Positions 17,625 through 26,323 of a DNA stretch of 64,000 nucleotides are shown piece by piece. The DNA is from Candidatus Obscuribacterales bacterium. Its GTDB lineage: Bacteria > Cyanobacteriota > Vampirovibrionia > Obscuribacterales > Obscuribacteraceae. A model generated the notes under the pieces. That model was not told where the DNA came from. It saw only the letters and a program-made list of their open reading frames with translations, and did not search any database. The DNA lies in assembly GCA_020050835.1 (NCBI GenBank), contig JAGVKB010000129.1, positions 1-64,000 of the forward strand, read 5' to 3'. A program made the position numbers and the translations under genes. Positions within the stretch are counted from its first letter, which is position 1, and each line of letters opens with the position of its first letter.

Positions 17625-18563
17625 TTAGACCGCTACCAGAAGTTGATTCATGACATTGATGTTCTCGCGGATCGAATCAGCCGATTTCTTTAAGGCGGAG
17701 TGTTCGTCGGCGGTCAACTTAATCTCAACTATCTTTTTGACCCCTTCGCGCCCGAGGATAGTCGGCAGCCCAACATAAACGTCTTTCAGTCCATACTGCC
17801 CATCAGCGTAGACACAGCAGGGCAGAAGGCGATTCTTGTCTCTGATTACGGCTTCGACCATTTCAGCGGCCGACGCGCCAGGGGCGTAGAATGCGCTCCC
17901 GGACTTGAGCAGAGCAACGATTTCGGCTCCGCCATCGCGCGTGCGCTTGCAGAGCGCTTCGACGCGGTCGGCCGGCAGAAGCTCGGTAATTGGAATGCCA
18001 TTGACCGTCGAGAAGCGAGGCAGCGGAACCATCAGGTCGCCGTGTCCGCCCAGCACCATCGCCCGAACATCTTCGACCGAAACATTGAGCTCCATGGCGA
18101 TGAAAGTTTGAAAGCGGGCCGAATCCAGGACGCCGGCCATCCCAATCACCTTTTGAGCGGGCAACTTGGTGGTTGTCCAGGCCAGGTAGGTCATGACGTC
18201 CAACGGATTGGTTACGGTGATGATGATGGCATTTGGCGATTGTTTGATAGTCTCTTTGGCGACAGCTTGAACGATCGACGCATTTGTCTTAAGAAGATCG
18301 TCTCGAGACATACCAGGCTTGCGAGCAATGCCTGCCGTTACGACGATGATGTCTGAATCCTTCGTGTCTTTATAGTCGTTAGAGCCGAAAATTTTCCGGT
18401 CATGCCCATGCAAAGGAGCGGCTTCGTAGAGGTCGAGCGACTTGCCTTGCGGCATCCCATCGATAATATCGACCAATACAACATCTGCAACGTCCTTTTC
18501 GGCCACGTATTGCGCTACGGTGGCTCCAACGTTTCCGGCACCGACTACAGTAACCTTGCTCAC
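17625..18563 (-). CDS. mdh: Malate dehydrogenase, LDH-like type
   Basis: 312 residues from GTG 18563, fixed by AAGGAGG seven bases upstream; the longer frame to 18635 is not supported. The enzyme interconverts malate and oxaloacetate with NAD. The Rossmann motif is VTVVGAGNVGATVAQY, and the acidic residue after the second strand (VLVDI) favours NAD. The active-site loop carries R in GIARKPGMSRDDLL, with NP in VTNPLDVMTY and the catalytic His in GGHGDLMVPL. The Arg at the substrate-specificity loop (ARKPGMSR) marks malate and not lactate. The leader holds a strong hairpin at 18614-18637. It is a TCA-cycle enzyme standing alone. Confidence 0.93.
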   Translation of the reverse strand: MSKVTVVGAGNVGATVAQYVAEKDVADVVLVDIIDGMPQGKSLDLYEAAPLHGHDRKIFGSNDYKDTKDSDIIVVTAGIARKPGMSRDDLLKTNASIVQAVAKETIKQSPNAIIITVTNPLDVMTYLAWTTTKLPAQKVIGMAGVLDSARFQTFIAMELNVSVEDVRAMVLGGHGDLMVPLPRFSTVNGIPITELLPADRVEALCKRTRDGGAEIVALLKSGSAFYAPGASAAEMVEAVIRDKNRLLPCCVYADGQYGLKDVYVGLPTILGREGVKKIVEIKLTADEHSALKKSADSIRENINVMNQLLVAV

Positions 18564-18613
18564 AGCTGTTCCTCCTTGTCTGCCAAGCTCAAACCGGCGC
18601 GTCTGCGCCTTAC

Positions 18614-18637
18614 GTTTGGGAAAGTCTTTTCCCAAAC
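18614..18637 (-). promoter_or_regulatory. Perfect 10-bp inverted repeat in the mdh leader
   Basis: GTTTGGGAAA and TTTCCCAAAC flank a 4-base loop about 50 bases upstream of the mdh start codon. As RNA it would be a very stable hairpin; as DNA it is an operator-like dyad. Either could control mdh. Confidence 0.5.
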
Positions 18638-18792
18638 TGCTGCCAGGATAGCATCAGGATATTAAATACATTAGAATTCAAGATATGCTTAAGAAAGGGA
18701 AGAGACGGGAACCTAGGTGTGCGTACCGCAGTCTTTCCAGACCAGAGGGGCTGGGTTAAGGGACTTTTCACGCCGGGGGCGCAGATAGCTGT

Positions 18793-19467
18793 ATGCATGG
18801 CAAAAAGGTAGAAAAGAAAAGGCGCCTGTCCGGCCCGGGTACGCTTGCAGGCTTGCTGGCCTTTGTCGCTTTATCGGTAAGTAGCGCTCCAGCCTGGGCG
18901 CAAGATGCGCCGGTTTTGAAACCGGATGTGCCCAAGTTGGACACGCGCCTTATCGCCCCGCCCCCTTCTGCTCCTGTTGGCAAGCCGAGATCTGCTTTGC
19001 AGGGCAAAGTGGAGAAGGTCGATCAATATGGTAATCCGCTCGGCGGTTTTGCGTCGGGTGGGCAAGGCGGCGGTTGGGGCAGAGGTCGTTCAGATAGTCG
19101 GCGCAGAATGAAAGCCGGAGCTCAAAACGATCGCCTGACAGCTCAAACCGAATCGGGCATCGGTATTATCGGCGTCAAATTCGTCATGTTTATCGGCAGA
19201 CCGCCGGTGATCAACCGTGTCTTTCAGCAAACCCCCGCTTACGAGATGGGTTTGCAAGTCAACGATACGATCGTTGCAGTTGATGGAGTGCCTACTCACG
19301 GGCTCACCAAAGAAGAGGTCTATGACATGATCATCGGCACGCCTGGAACGCCGGTCACTCTTTCCATCAAGCGACAGGGGGATTTCATGGCTGTGACGAT
19401 GACTCGGATGGATCTGAATGACATCACCGATCCGTTTATTCGTCGCGATTACATGATGAGTATGTAG
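18793..19467 (+). CDS. Secreted PDZ-domain protein
   Basis: 224 residues. A basic start and hydrophobic segment (LAGLLAFVALSVSSAPAWAQ) form a signal peptide with an AxA-type cleavage site near residue 36. A Pro- and Gly-rich linker follows. Residues ~115-205 form a PDZ domain: GIGIIGVKFV, then PPVINRVFQQTPAYEMGLQVNDTIVAVDG and LTKEEVYDMIIGTPGTPVTL, the classical peptide-binding fold seen in DegP/RseP-type proteins. No protease domain is attached, so it is probably a periplasmic peptide- or partner-binding adaptor. It heads a run of four same-strand genes (PDZ, TIM barrel, GH38, kinase) with gaps of 22, 4 and 12 bases. Confidence 0.85.
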   Translation: MHGKKVEKKRRLSGPGTLAGLLAFVALSVSSAPAWAQDAPVLKPDVPKLDTRLIAPPPSAPVGKPRSALQGKVEKVDQYGNPLGGFASGGQGGGWGRGRSDSRRRMKAGAQNDRLTAQTESGIGIIGVKFVMFIGRPPVINRVFQQTPAYEMGLQVNDTIVAVDGVPTHGLTKEEVYDMIIGTPGTPVTLSIKRQGDFMAVTMTRMDLNDITDPFIRRDYMMSM

Positions 19468-19489
19468 AGTGATTTGCTAGACTACTTGC

Positions 19490-20365
19490 ATGCAGCTCTG
19501 TTTTGATGCCACCAGATTTGGTTTCGGTCTCGAAGAGGCAGTTGAGCTCGCAGCGCAAAAGCAGTTGCCTTCGCTCGCCTATACCTTTCAAGCGTTCTCG
19601 GCTAACAGCAAAGATTGTCGGCGGCTGGCAGGTGGTGAACGTTCGTACCTGGACGGTGTCAGGCAGCTCCTTTCCGAAAAGCAGGTTGAGATTGCCTGTT
19701 TGCAGCTGGATTTTTGTCTCGATGTCGAGGTGAAAAAGGCGGTCTCGCATTTTCAGGCGATGGTCGCCAAGCTCGCCCAGGTAGCGGCGGTACTCGGTGC
19801 CCCTCGCGTGTGCTTTTCGCTCGAGTCTGGTTGGGGCGACCAATGGCAGTCGAAAGTAGAGGCGGCTCTTGCGCCTGCAATTGAGGTCGCGAGCAATTCC
19901 GGCGTTCGGCTGCTTTTGCGAACCGGTACGCCGCCGGCTTATCACGGACGGTCTCTGTCACGCTGGGCCCCAATTGCGCCCCAGTCCTGGCGAGATATAC
20001 TCAGCGTCTGTCCTGGTCTTTTACTGTCATTTTCGCCGGCGGATTGTGTCTGGCAAGGGTTGGATTATCTTCGCATGCTGCCGCAATTGATGACGGCGGT
20101 CGATCATATCGAAGGCAACGACGTGGAAGTAAATCGGGAATTGATCAGCGATAGCGGTCTTTTCGGTCCTTTGTGGTGGCGTTATCGAATCGCCGGCAAG
20201 GGTCAATTGGATTGGCAGCAGCTGGTCGAAGCTTTGAAGCTTTACGATTATAAAGGTAGTCTTTCCATTCATCTTGACGATGAATTCGTCTCGAGCTGTC
20301 CGTCCGAACTCTGCCAGTCCCTCGATTACGGGATCGGTCTGCTGACACCGTTGGCGAGAGGATGA
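19490..20365 (+). CDS. Xylose isomerase-like TIM-barrel protein
   Basis: 291 residues. The pattern of alternating strands and helices resembles the AP-endonuclease-2/xylose-isomerase-like superfamily of sugar isomerases and epimerases. Features are an opening strand LCFDATRFGFGLEEAVELAA, a middle ALAPAIEVASNSGVRLLLRT, LLLSFSPADCVWQG (the Asp where the family binds metal), VDHIEGND, and GKGQLDWQQLVEALKLYDYKGSLSI near the end. GKGxLDW is a common family end block. Metal-binding residues are not all obvious, so activity is unproven. The gene starts 22 bases after the PDZ gene and ends four bases before the alpha-mannosidase, pointing to a shared role in sugar metabolism. Confidence 0.75.
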   Translation: MQLCFDATRFGFGLEEAVELAAQKQLPSLAYTFQAFSANSKDCRRLAGGERSYLDGVRQLLSEKQVEIACLQLDFCLDVEVKKAVSHFQAMVAKLAQVAAVLGAPRVCFSLESGWGDQWQSKVEAALAPAIEVASNSGVRLLLRTGTPPAYHGRSLSRWAPIAPQSWRDILSVCPGLLLSFSPADCVWQGLDYLRMLPQLMTAVDHIEGNDVEVNRELISDSGLFGPLWWRYRIAGKGQLDWQQLVEALKLYDYKGSLSIHLDDEFVSSCPSELCQSLDYGIGLLTPLARG

Positions 20366-20369
20366 GCGC

Positions 20370-23144
20370 TTGAAAAGTCTGTTTCTCTATCTGCACACTC
20401 ACTGGGATCGCGAATGGTATCTGCCTTATGAGACCTTTCGAGTGCATTTGACCAAGGTGGTGGGAGCGGTGCTCGACGGTTTGGAATCTGGACAGCTCCC
20501 CAGCTTTTATCTGGACGGGCAATCCGTTGCCTTGGAAGATGCCACTGCCATCTGTCCGGACTTGACCGGGCGGCTCAGAGACCTGATGAAGACAGGGCGT
20601 CTGGCTGCCGGCCCCTGGTATGTTCTGGCCGATCAAATGCTGGTTGGCGGCGAGAGCCTGGTCAGAAATCTCAAACTGGGAATTGAGAGCACAAGTAGAT
20701 TCGGCAGCCCGGCTATGATCGGCTATTGCCCAGATACTTTTGGTCACAGCGGAGATCTGCCGCGTATCTTATCTGGTTTTGGAATCAAAACGGCAGTGGT
20801 TTGGCGAGGTGTCCCCGAGCTTCCAGCCGATCCCGTCTTTGCCTGGGAAAGCCCGGATGGCAGCCGGGTAACTACTTTCCATCTGTCGCGCGGATACTAT
20901 CAGTCGAGCTTCCATGAGAACATTCCTGCCGGCGAGCTCGCTGAAAGGCTGCTCGGCTGGCTCAAGCCGGCAGAGCGCTCGAACGGGCTGGCGAATTCGT
21001 ACTGCCGGTTGGTAGGCGGTGCACTGCATCCGGTCGGCTGCGACCACCTCGGCCCGCCGGTTTTAATCGAGCAAAAGATCCAGGACGCGCGCAATCTATT
21101 GAGCCAAAAGCTCGGGGAGGATTTAGAGATCGTGGTGTTGCCGTTGCCCGAATTTCTGAGCAGATTGGAGCAAGCGTTCAATGAAAATGCGGCAGACAAT
21201 CTCGTGATCGATCATGAGCTGAGAAGCAACAGCGCGGCTAAAGCCTACGGCTCAGGTTATCTCTTGCCTGGCGTTCTGTCTACGCGGCTTTATCTGAAGA
21301 GAGAGAACCGGCTCGCTGAGCATAGATTGATCGCCCTGAGCGAACCGTTGCTTACTCTACTTTCAATCGCCGGCATGATGAAGTATCCGGAGCCCGAGTT
21401 TAAGCATATCTGGCGTTTGCTTCTCTTGAACCATCCACATGACAGCATCTGCGGCTGCAGCGTTGATGCCGTGCATGAAGAGATGCAGACCAGGACGAAA
21501 CGCTTCAATCAAGTGCTCGACGCGCTTGATTCGCAAGCAAAACAAGCGCTGGCTGGTGCTGGGCAGTCCATCGATCCCAGAGATCCGGACTTCGGGGCAG
21601 ACTGTCTGGTTGTTTACAACTTGAGCGGTCAGAGCGTTTCGGGTCCGGTTCTTGTGGAATGGGCGGAGCGGATGGAGACCCCGCAACCCAAGAATAATCT
21701 AGATATTCAGATGATCTCCAGTCTGGATCGCGACGAGCTGTTTGGCGGCAGGGAGCTTGTTCCTTATTACAAAGATGTGAGTTTGCGGAAAGCCTGGGTG
21801 TGGTGCGATTCAGTTGACAGTCTAGGCTTCCGGGAAGTTCGATGGAATGGTGGACGGGAAGACTCCGCTCGAACGCAGTCCCGAAAGGCGACGCCGGCTT
21901 CTGCGAGCGCTCGGTTGCAGGCTCCGGTCAGGCTCCTGAGCAATGGCTTGCTGAAGGTTGCAGTCGACAGAGAAGGCACCTTAGTGGTCGAGGTTACAGA
22001 GGAGGGTAGGCCTGTTGTTGCTTACAAACTTGGTCACAAATTAAGAGACGTTGGCGATGGTGGCGATACTTACAATTTCGATCCGCTGGTTGGCGACATA
22101 CCGTTGTATGCGGAGCTGAAGAGCGTAAAGGCTGGACAAAAAGGACCACTTGTCGCGTCACTTAAGCTCGAGTACGAAATTGAGATTCCGGAGGCTTTAG
22201 CTAAGGGCGAATCCGCTGGCGCTCCACCGGCGGTGCGAGCCAGGAAGAGATTGCGGCACATAGTCACGACGGAGGTCTCACTGAGACGAGGTTCTCCAAT
22301 TGTCTTTTTCGAGACCGCTTGGGATAATCGCTCCGGCGATCATCGTCTGGAGGTCGTCTTTGATACCGGCGCTGCAATTGCGAAATCTTACTCGGAGAAC
22401 CACTTCAGCTTAACCGAGCGCGAGCATAGCTCTCTGCCGCAAGATTTGCCGGTTGAGCCTGGCTGTGAAGCGGCTCCGGATCGCTTTCCCTGCCAGCGAT
22501 TTTTCATAGCCAATCGCCAGCTCTTTCTGAATGTCGGGTTGCCAGAATATGCAATCGATGGCAACGAGGCCAGCATCACTCTCCTGCGCGCTGTTTCCAT
22601 CCTGTCGCGCGGAGCGCTTCGCACACGCGGTGGTGGCGCCGGCCCGCATCTGCCGACGCCTGGTGCGAACTGTCTGGGCGTAAATCGTGCCACTTACGGC
22701 TGGGCACCGCTTACTGCTCAGGCAGCAGGGTCAGGAAAAGGCGCCGACCAGATGCTTTCCGATCGAGCGAAGATAGAGTCCTACCGACTTGCCGAGCAAT
22801 TTGAGGGGACGCTCTGGGCGACAACGGCACGCCGGGGAGCCAGCCTTTCCAGCCATTCATTTGTGAGAGTCTCCAATCAAGCGGTGCGGCTGTCTGCGCT
22901 TTACGCCGACAAAGACGGTCAAGCGATCATATTGCGGCTCTTGAATGTGACTGGTGTTTCGCAGTCCGTCGAGCTGGGCATAGGATTTGCGTACAGCTCG
23001 GTTGGCAGGTGTGGATTGGACGGAAGGCAAAGGCTGGAGTCTCTGGCCTTTGAGAATCGACCGGCCGGTGAACCGAGCGGTTTTAGCCTGCTGAAGGTGA
23101 ACTTCGGAAAAAATGAGCTCGTCACTCTCCGGTTCGACACTTAG
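20370..23144 (+). CDS. Alpha-mannosidase, glycoside hydrolase family 38
   Basis: 924 residues, a normal size for bacterial GH38 retaining alpha-mannosidases, which cleave alpha-mannosides with a zinc ion. The zinc motif HTHWDREWY is at residues ~9-17. PDTFGHSGDLP near 120 contains the nucleophile Asp, and NHPHDSICGCSVDAVHEEM near 350 carries the last zinc ligand region and the helical middle domain. The C-terminal half is beta-rich as in the family. TTG 20370 is the start, with GAGAGG upstream. There is no signal peptide, so it should act in the cytoplasm on imported mannosides or on glycans being recycled. It lies four bases after the TIM-barrel gene and 12 before a kinase gene. Confidence 0.92.
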   Translation: MKSLFLYLHTHWDREWYLPYETFRVHLTKVVGAVLDGLESGQLPSFYLDGQSVALEDATAICPDLTGRLRDLMKTGRLAAGPWYVLADQMLVGGESLVRNLKLGIESTSRFGSPAMIGYCPDTFGHSGDLPRILSGFGIKTAVVWRGVPELPADPVFAWESPDGSRVTTFHLSRGYYQSSFHENIPAGELAERLLGWLKPAERSNGLANSYCRLVGGALHPVGCDHLGPPVLIEQKIQDARNLLSQKLGEDLEIVVLPLPEFLSRLEQAFNENAADNLVIDHELRSNSAAKAYGSGYLLPGVLSTRLYLKRENRLAEHRLIALSEPLLTLLSIAGMMKYPEPEFKHIWRLLLLNHPHDSICGCSVDAVHEEMQTRTKRFNQVLDALDSQAKQALAGAGQSIDPRDPDFGADCLVVYNLSGQSVSGPVLVEWAERMETPQPKNNLDIQMISSLDRDELFGGRELVPYYKDVSLRKAWVWCDSVDSLGFREVRWNGGREDSARTQSRKATPASASARLQAPVRLLSNGLLKVAVDREGTLVVEVTEEGRPVVAYKLGHKLRDVGDGGDTYNFDPLVGDIPLYAELKSVKAGQKGPLVASLKLEYEIEIPEALAKGESAGAPPAVRARKRLRHIVTTEVSLRRGSPIVFFETAWDNRSGDHRLEVVFDTGAAIAKSYSENHFSLTEREHSSLPQDLPVEPGCEAAPDRFPCQRFFIANRQLFLNVGLPEYAIDGNEASITLLRAVSILSRGALRTRGGGAGPHLPTPGANCLGVNRATYGWAPLTAQAAGSGKGADQMLSDRAKIESYRLAEQFEGTLWATTARRGASLSSHSFVRVSNQAVRLSALYADKDGQAIILRLLNVTGVSQSVELGIGFAYSSVGRCGLDGRQRLESLAFENRPAGEPSGFSLLKVNFGKNELVTLRFDT

Positions 23145-23156
23145 TCAGCCAGTAAA

Positions 23157-25760
23157 ATGATTGGATCCACACTGGACGGTCGTTATGAGATCCTGGCGGA
23201 GATTGGATCCGGACAGGTGGGCACGGTTTATCGGGCGCGGCACTTGCTTATTGGCCGGTTGGTAGCGATCAAGGTCTTACATGCGGAGCTTGCTGTCGAT
23301 GAAAAGAGGTTGCAGAACTTTCAGTTAGAAGCGAAGGCGGTCAGCGCGCTCAGTCATCCCGGTATTATCAAAGTTTACGATTCCGGGCTGGCTCCGGATG
23401 GGCGACCATATCTGGTGATGGATCTGGCGGAAGGAGAAAGCCTCTCCGAGTTGATCGCGCGTGAGAGGCATCTTTTCGCTGCACGAGCGGTGGCAATTGT
23501 CGCGCAGTGTTCGAAGGCGCTCTCTCATGCGCACCAGCATGGCGTAGTGCACAGAGATTTGAGACCAAGCAATATCATTCTTGTGACAGACGGAGAATCC
23601 GACGTAGTTAAGATCGTTGATTTCGGGATCGCTTGCATTTTAGAGGAGGGTGCCGGCGACGCACGTTTGACGGCGACTGCCGTGGCTTACGGGTCACCCT
23701 TGTACACCAGCCCCGAACTTTGTATGGGCAGACCGGTGGATGCCGGGTCGGACATTTATTCGCTCGGATGCATTTTGTACGAGATGTTGACCGGTGTTGC
23801 ACCGTTTAATGGTGATTCGCCATTTGAGCTGGCTTCCAAGCATGTTGCCGAGGCGCCGCGACCGATGAGCGAAGTCGGCGTCAAACCCGATCTGCCGAAG
23901 CGATTGGAATTGGCCGTTTTCAAGGCGATGGCAAAGGATCGCAAAAAACGCTTTGCGACGATCAATGAATTCGGCGAAGCGATAGCAGACGCGCTGCCGG
24001 TCCCAGTCTCCGGAGTCTCGACCGTTCCGGCGCAGCTCTTACGACCGGCTCTCTTGTCCACCAAAAAAGCCGGGCTGATGGCAGTATCGTTGGTGGTGGC
24101 AATCCTGACAGTGGCGCTGTTCTTCAAAACACCGGACGGCGACGTGTTGCTGGCTGGCTGGAAGTTCGAGCTGCTGGCGACGTTCAATCACACTGACACT
24201 AAGGCCCTTTCCGATTCTTTAAATGAGATTGTAGGTCGATCGGCTCGCAGCGGGGACTATCGATTGGCCTTGTCAGCCAGCCGTAGACGGCTTGGTCTTT
24301 TGCGGGGGCAGCTTGGGCCGCAGGATCCCGAAGTCGTTACAGCAACGATACGCCTGGGAGAACTCTTAAGAGCCGCCGGCGACAGCGCCGAAGCTCAGGC
24401 GATTTTCGACTGGGCCATTCCAAGAGTCCAGCAGCAGTTGAGCCTGCTGGCGCCCGAAGGCAACGAACAGGCTCAATTGCGATTGATGCAGCAGCTGGTT
24501 GACATGGAAGTGCTGTATCCCAATCGATATGGCGACTTGCTGGTCGACTCGCTCAACGATCTCGGGCGGCAGTATCGCAAAGTCAAGCGATATCCTGAAT
24601 CAATCGATTATCTAAAAAGGGCGCTGGCTCAGCGCGAAAAGCTGCGAGGAAAGGACGATTTGCGAGTCGGTGAAACTTGTCACCATCTTGCTCTGTCATA
24701 TTCTTCCGCCGGAGAGCCAGCAAAGGCGCTCGAGCTTTACCGGAGGGCTTTCGAAATCGAAGACAAAGATAGAAGCTTTGAGGACTATAGATGGATGTTT
24801 TCCGACTACCTCGGCTTTTGTGTAGCCAGTCAAAATTTTGTTGAGTTTGAGAGGCTGTGGAAGTTGTTAGCGAAGGATGGGCGCGCCGAACTGTTGAGTG
24901 AAGAGTATTTGCAAGGTCTGGCCGGCACGGCCGCTCAGGGATATGTAAGTCTTGAAAAGTGGAAGGAGGCCGAACATGCGCTAGATAGAGCGCGCCTTCT
25001 GTTTATGAGCTCCCGAAAGCGAAATCTCGATGCTTTGCTACAAGTAGAATTGCTGCTTGGTGTGGTCTGTCGCGAGCAGAACGAGATTGCCCGAGCGGAA
25101 AGACACTTCAAGTCGACGGCAGACTTAGCCCAGAGCTTAGCCAAGCCGTTGGTGGCGGTTAACTCGCTTTGCGGGCTTAGCGATCTTTACCGCAAGCAAA
25201 ATCGCTTCGACTTATCTGCGAAATTGGACAAGCAAGCGCGCCTGATTCTCGAGCAATCCGGCAACTTGACCGGTCAGACTGGTGCCGGGTTGCTTTGCCG
25301 TCTGTCTGAGGACTTAACCGCCAGTGGAAATTTGAAGGAGGGCGAAAAGACGGTTGTGCAGTGCCTGCAATTGGTGGACCAGATCCCTGATTTGGACCCT
25401 GCCGTGCACGCCGCCTGTTTGTGCGCGCGGGGCGAAGTGGATCAGGCGAAAGGAAACTTCAAAGAGGCAGCCCGAAGTTATGGCGAGGCCGCGGCGATGG
25501 TTGAGCGATTGAGACCGAGCAGTGACCAGGCTTATGCCCTGTTTCTAACGAGACAGGGCCTAGCTTATACCGCTGACCAGCGGTTCGATCTAGCCGAAAG
25601 AAGCTTCGAGAGCGCTGCCACCGTCTGTCGTAAACCTGGTTATCGCGGTGATAAAGCCTTTTGCCTGGAACAATACCGGCAGTCTTGTCTTAAGGCTGGC
25701 AAGACCCAAAAGGCTGCCGATTTAGAATCTGAGATCCATGGCCGGACGTCAAATCAATAG
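23157..25760 (+). CDS. Membrane-anchored Ser/Thr protein kinase with TPR domain (kinase-TPR 1)
   Basis: 867 residues. Residues 9-280 form a Hanks-type kinase: Gly loop IGSGQVGTVY, ATP-binding Lys39, SHPGIIKVYD, catalytic loop HRDLRPSN (132-139), DFG, SPELC in place of APE, and DAGSDIYSLGC. In the catalytic loop the usual Lys is Arg136, a conservative but uncommon change at a residue that contacts the gamma-phosphate. A single membrane helix at ~308-326 follows, then ~540 residues of TPR-type helices that should lie on the other side of the membrane as the sensor. It resembles the kinase at 34334 throughout (same start MIGSxLDxRYEI). It sits 12 bases after the GH38 gene. Confidence 0.88.
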   Translation: MIGSTLDGRYEILAEIGSGQVGTVYRARHLLIGRLVAIKVLHAELAVDEKRLQNFQLEAKAVSALSHPGIIKVYDSGLAPDGRPYLVMDLAEGESLSELIARERHLFAARAVAIVAQCSKALSHAHQHGVVHRDLRPSNIILVTDGESDVVKIVDFGIACILEEGAGDARLTATAVAYGSPLYTSPELCMGRPVDAGSDIYSLGCILYEMLTGVAPFNGDSPFELASKHVAEAPRPMSEVGVKPDLPKRLELAVFKAMAKDRKKRFATINEFGEAIADALPVPVSGVSTVPAQLLRPALLSTKKAGLMAVSLVVAILTVALFFKTPDGDVLLAGWKFELLATFNHTDTKALSDSLNEIVGRSARSGDYRLALSASRRRLGLLRGQLGPQDPEVVTATIRLGELLRAAGDSAEAQAIFDWAIPRVQQQLSLLAPEGNEQAQLRLMQQLVDMEVLYPNRYGDLLVDSLNDLGRQYRKVKRYPESIDYLKRALAQREKLRGKDDLRVGETCHHLALSYSSAGEPAKALELYRRAFEIEDKDRSFEDYRWMFSDYLGFCVASQNFVEFERLWKLLAKDGRAELLSEEYLQGLAGTAAQGYVSLEKWKEAEHALDRARLLFMSSRKRNLDALLQVELLLGVVCREQNEIARAERHFKSTADLAQSLAKPLVAVNSLCGLSDLYRKQNRFDLSAKLDKQARLILEQSGNLTGQTGAGLLCRLSEDLTASGNLKEGEKTVVQCLQLVDQIPDLDPAVHAACLCARGEVDQAKGNFKEAARSYGEAAAMVERLRPSSDQAYALFLTRQGLAYTADQRFDLAERSFESAATVCRKPGYRGDKAFCLEQYRQSCLKAGKTQKAADLESEIHGRTSNQ

Positions 25761-25882
25761 TAGCGATTCTGGCGCCGGTTTTGCTATGCTACGGCACAGC
25801 TGGAACGGCTGCCGATTGACCGGCTGCCGTTTGAGAAGAGTCCTTGGTGTGATTTGGGCGATTTGGCTACGAGGGATGTTTG

Positions 25883-26293
25883 ATGCGACTTTTCAATCTG
25901 CTTTCTGTGCTCGCGGCGGTGATTGTGTGCTTGAGCTCGGTGTCGGGGCATGCCCGGGGTTCAACGGAAGGGCAGGCTGTGCCGGCTCAGAGTGCCGGAC
26001 AGAGTAGCGGTGGTCCGCGACTCGGCCGTTACAATATGTACGCTTACAATCCCAGGCAGTTTCTAGTCGGATGGTTTGAGCTTTTGCCGGATGGCAAGTA
26101 TCGCACCAAAGCTGGTGGCAGTGGCACATACTCATTCGGCCCCGATGGCATAAAATGGCTGAGCGGTCCGCATCAAGAGCAGAGCTTCATCGGAGAATTC
26201 AGGGAAGATCGTGGCGGGAAGACTCACCGGATCGTCTTAAAGAAAACCGACGGCGGCAAGGATATGATGATCGCCTTCAATTCAGTGGACTAA
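25883..26293 (+). CDS. Small secreted protein of unknown function
   Basis: 136 residues from ATG 25883, preceded by GAGGGA. An in-frame TTG immediately before it is less likely. A signal peptide (LFNLLSVLAAVIVCLSSVSGHA) ends near residue 24. The mature part opens with a Ser/Gly/Gln linker. It then has ~90 residues of beta-type sequence with aromatic and Gly residues (YNPRQFLVGWFELLPDGKY; GSGTYSFGPDGIKWLSG), resembling small periplasmic beta-barrel or sandwich proteins. No family recognised. It follows the kinase-TPR gene by 122 bases on the same strand and converges on the giant surface-protein gene, with a 30-base gap. Confidence 0.7.
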   Translation: MRLFNLLSVLAAVIVCLSSVSGHARGSTEGQAVPAQSAGQSSGGPRLGRYNMYAYNPRQFLVGWFELLPDGKYRTKAGGSGTYSFGPDGIKWLSGPHQEQSFIGEFREDRGGKTHRIVLKKTDGGKDMMIAFNSVD

Positions 26294-26323
26294 CAGGGCG
26301 CTGAAAAAAAACACCAGTTTCTA

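Noticed and set aside
17700-18356. 218-aa plus-strand frame opposite mdh
   Set aside because: mdh has all catalytic motifs and a strong binding site; the antisense frame has none.
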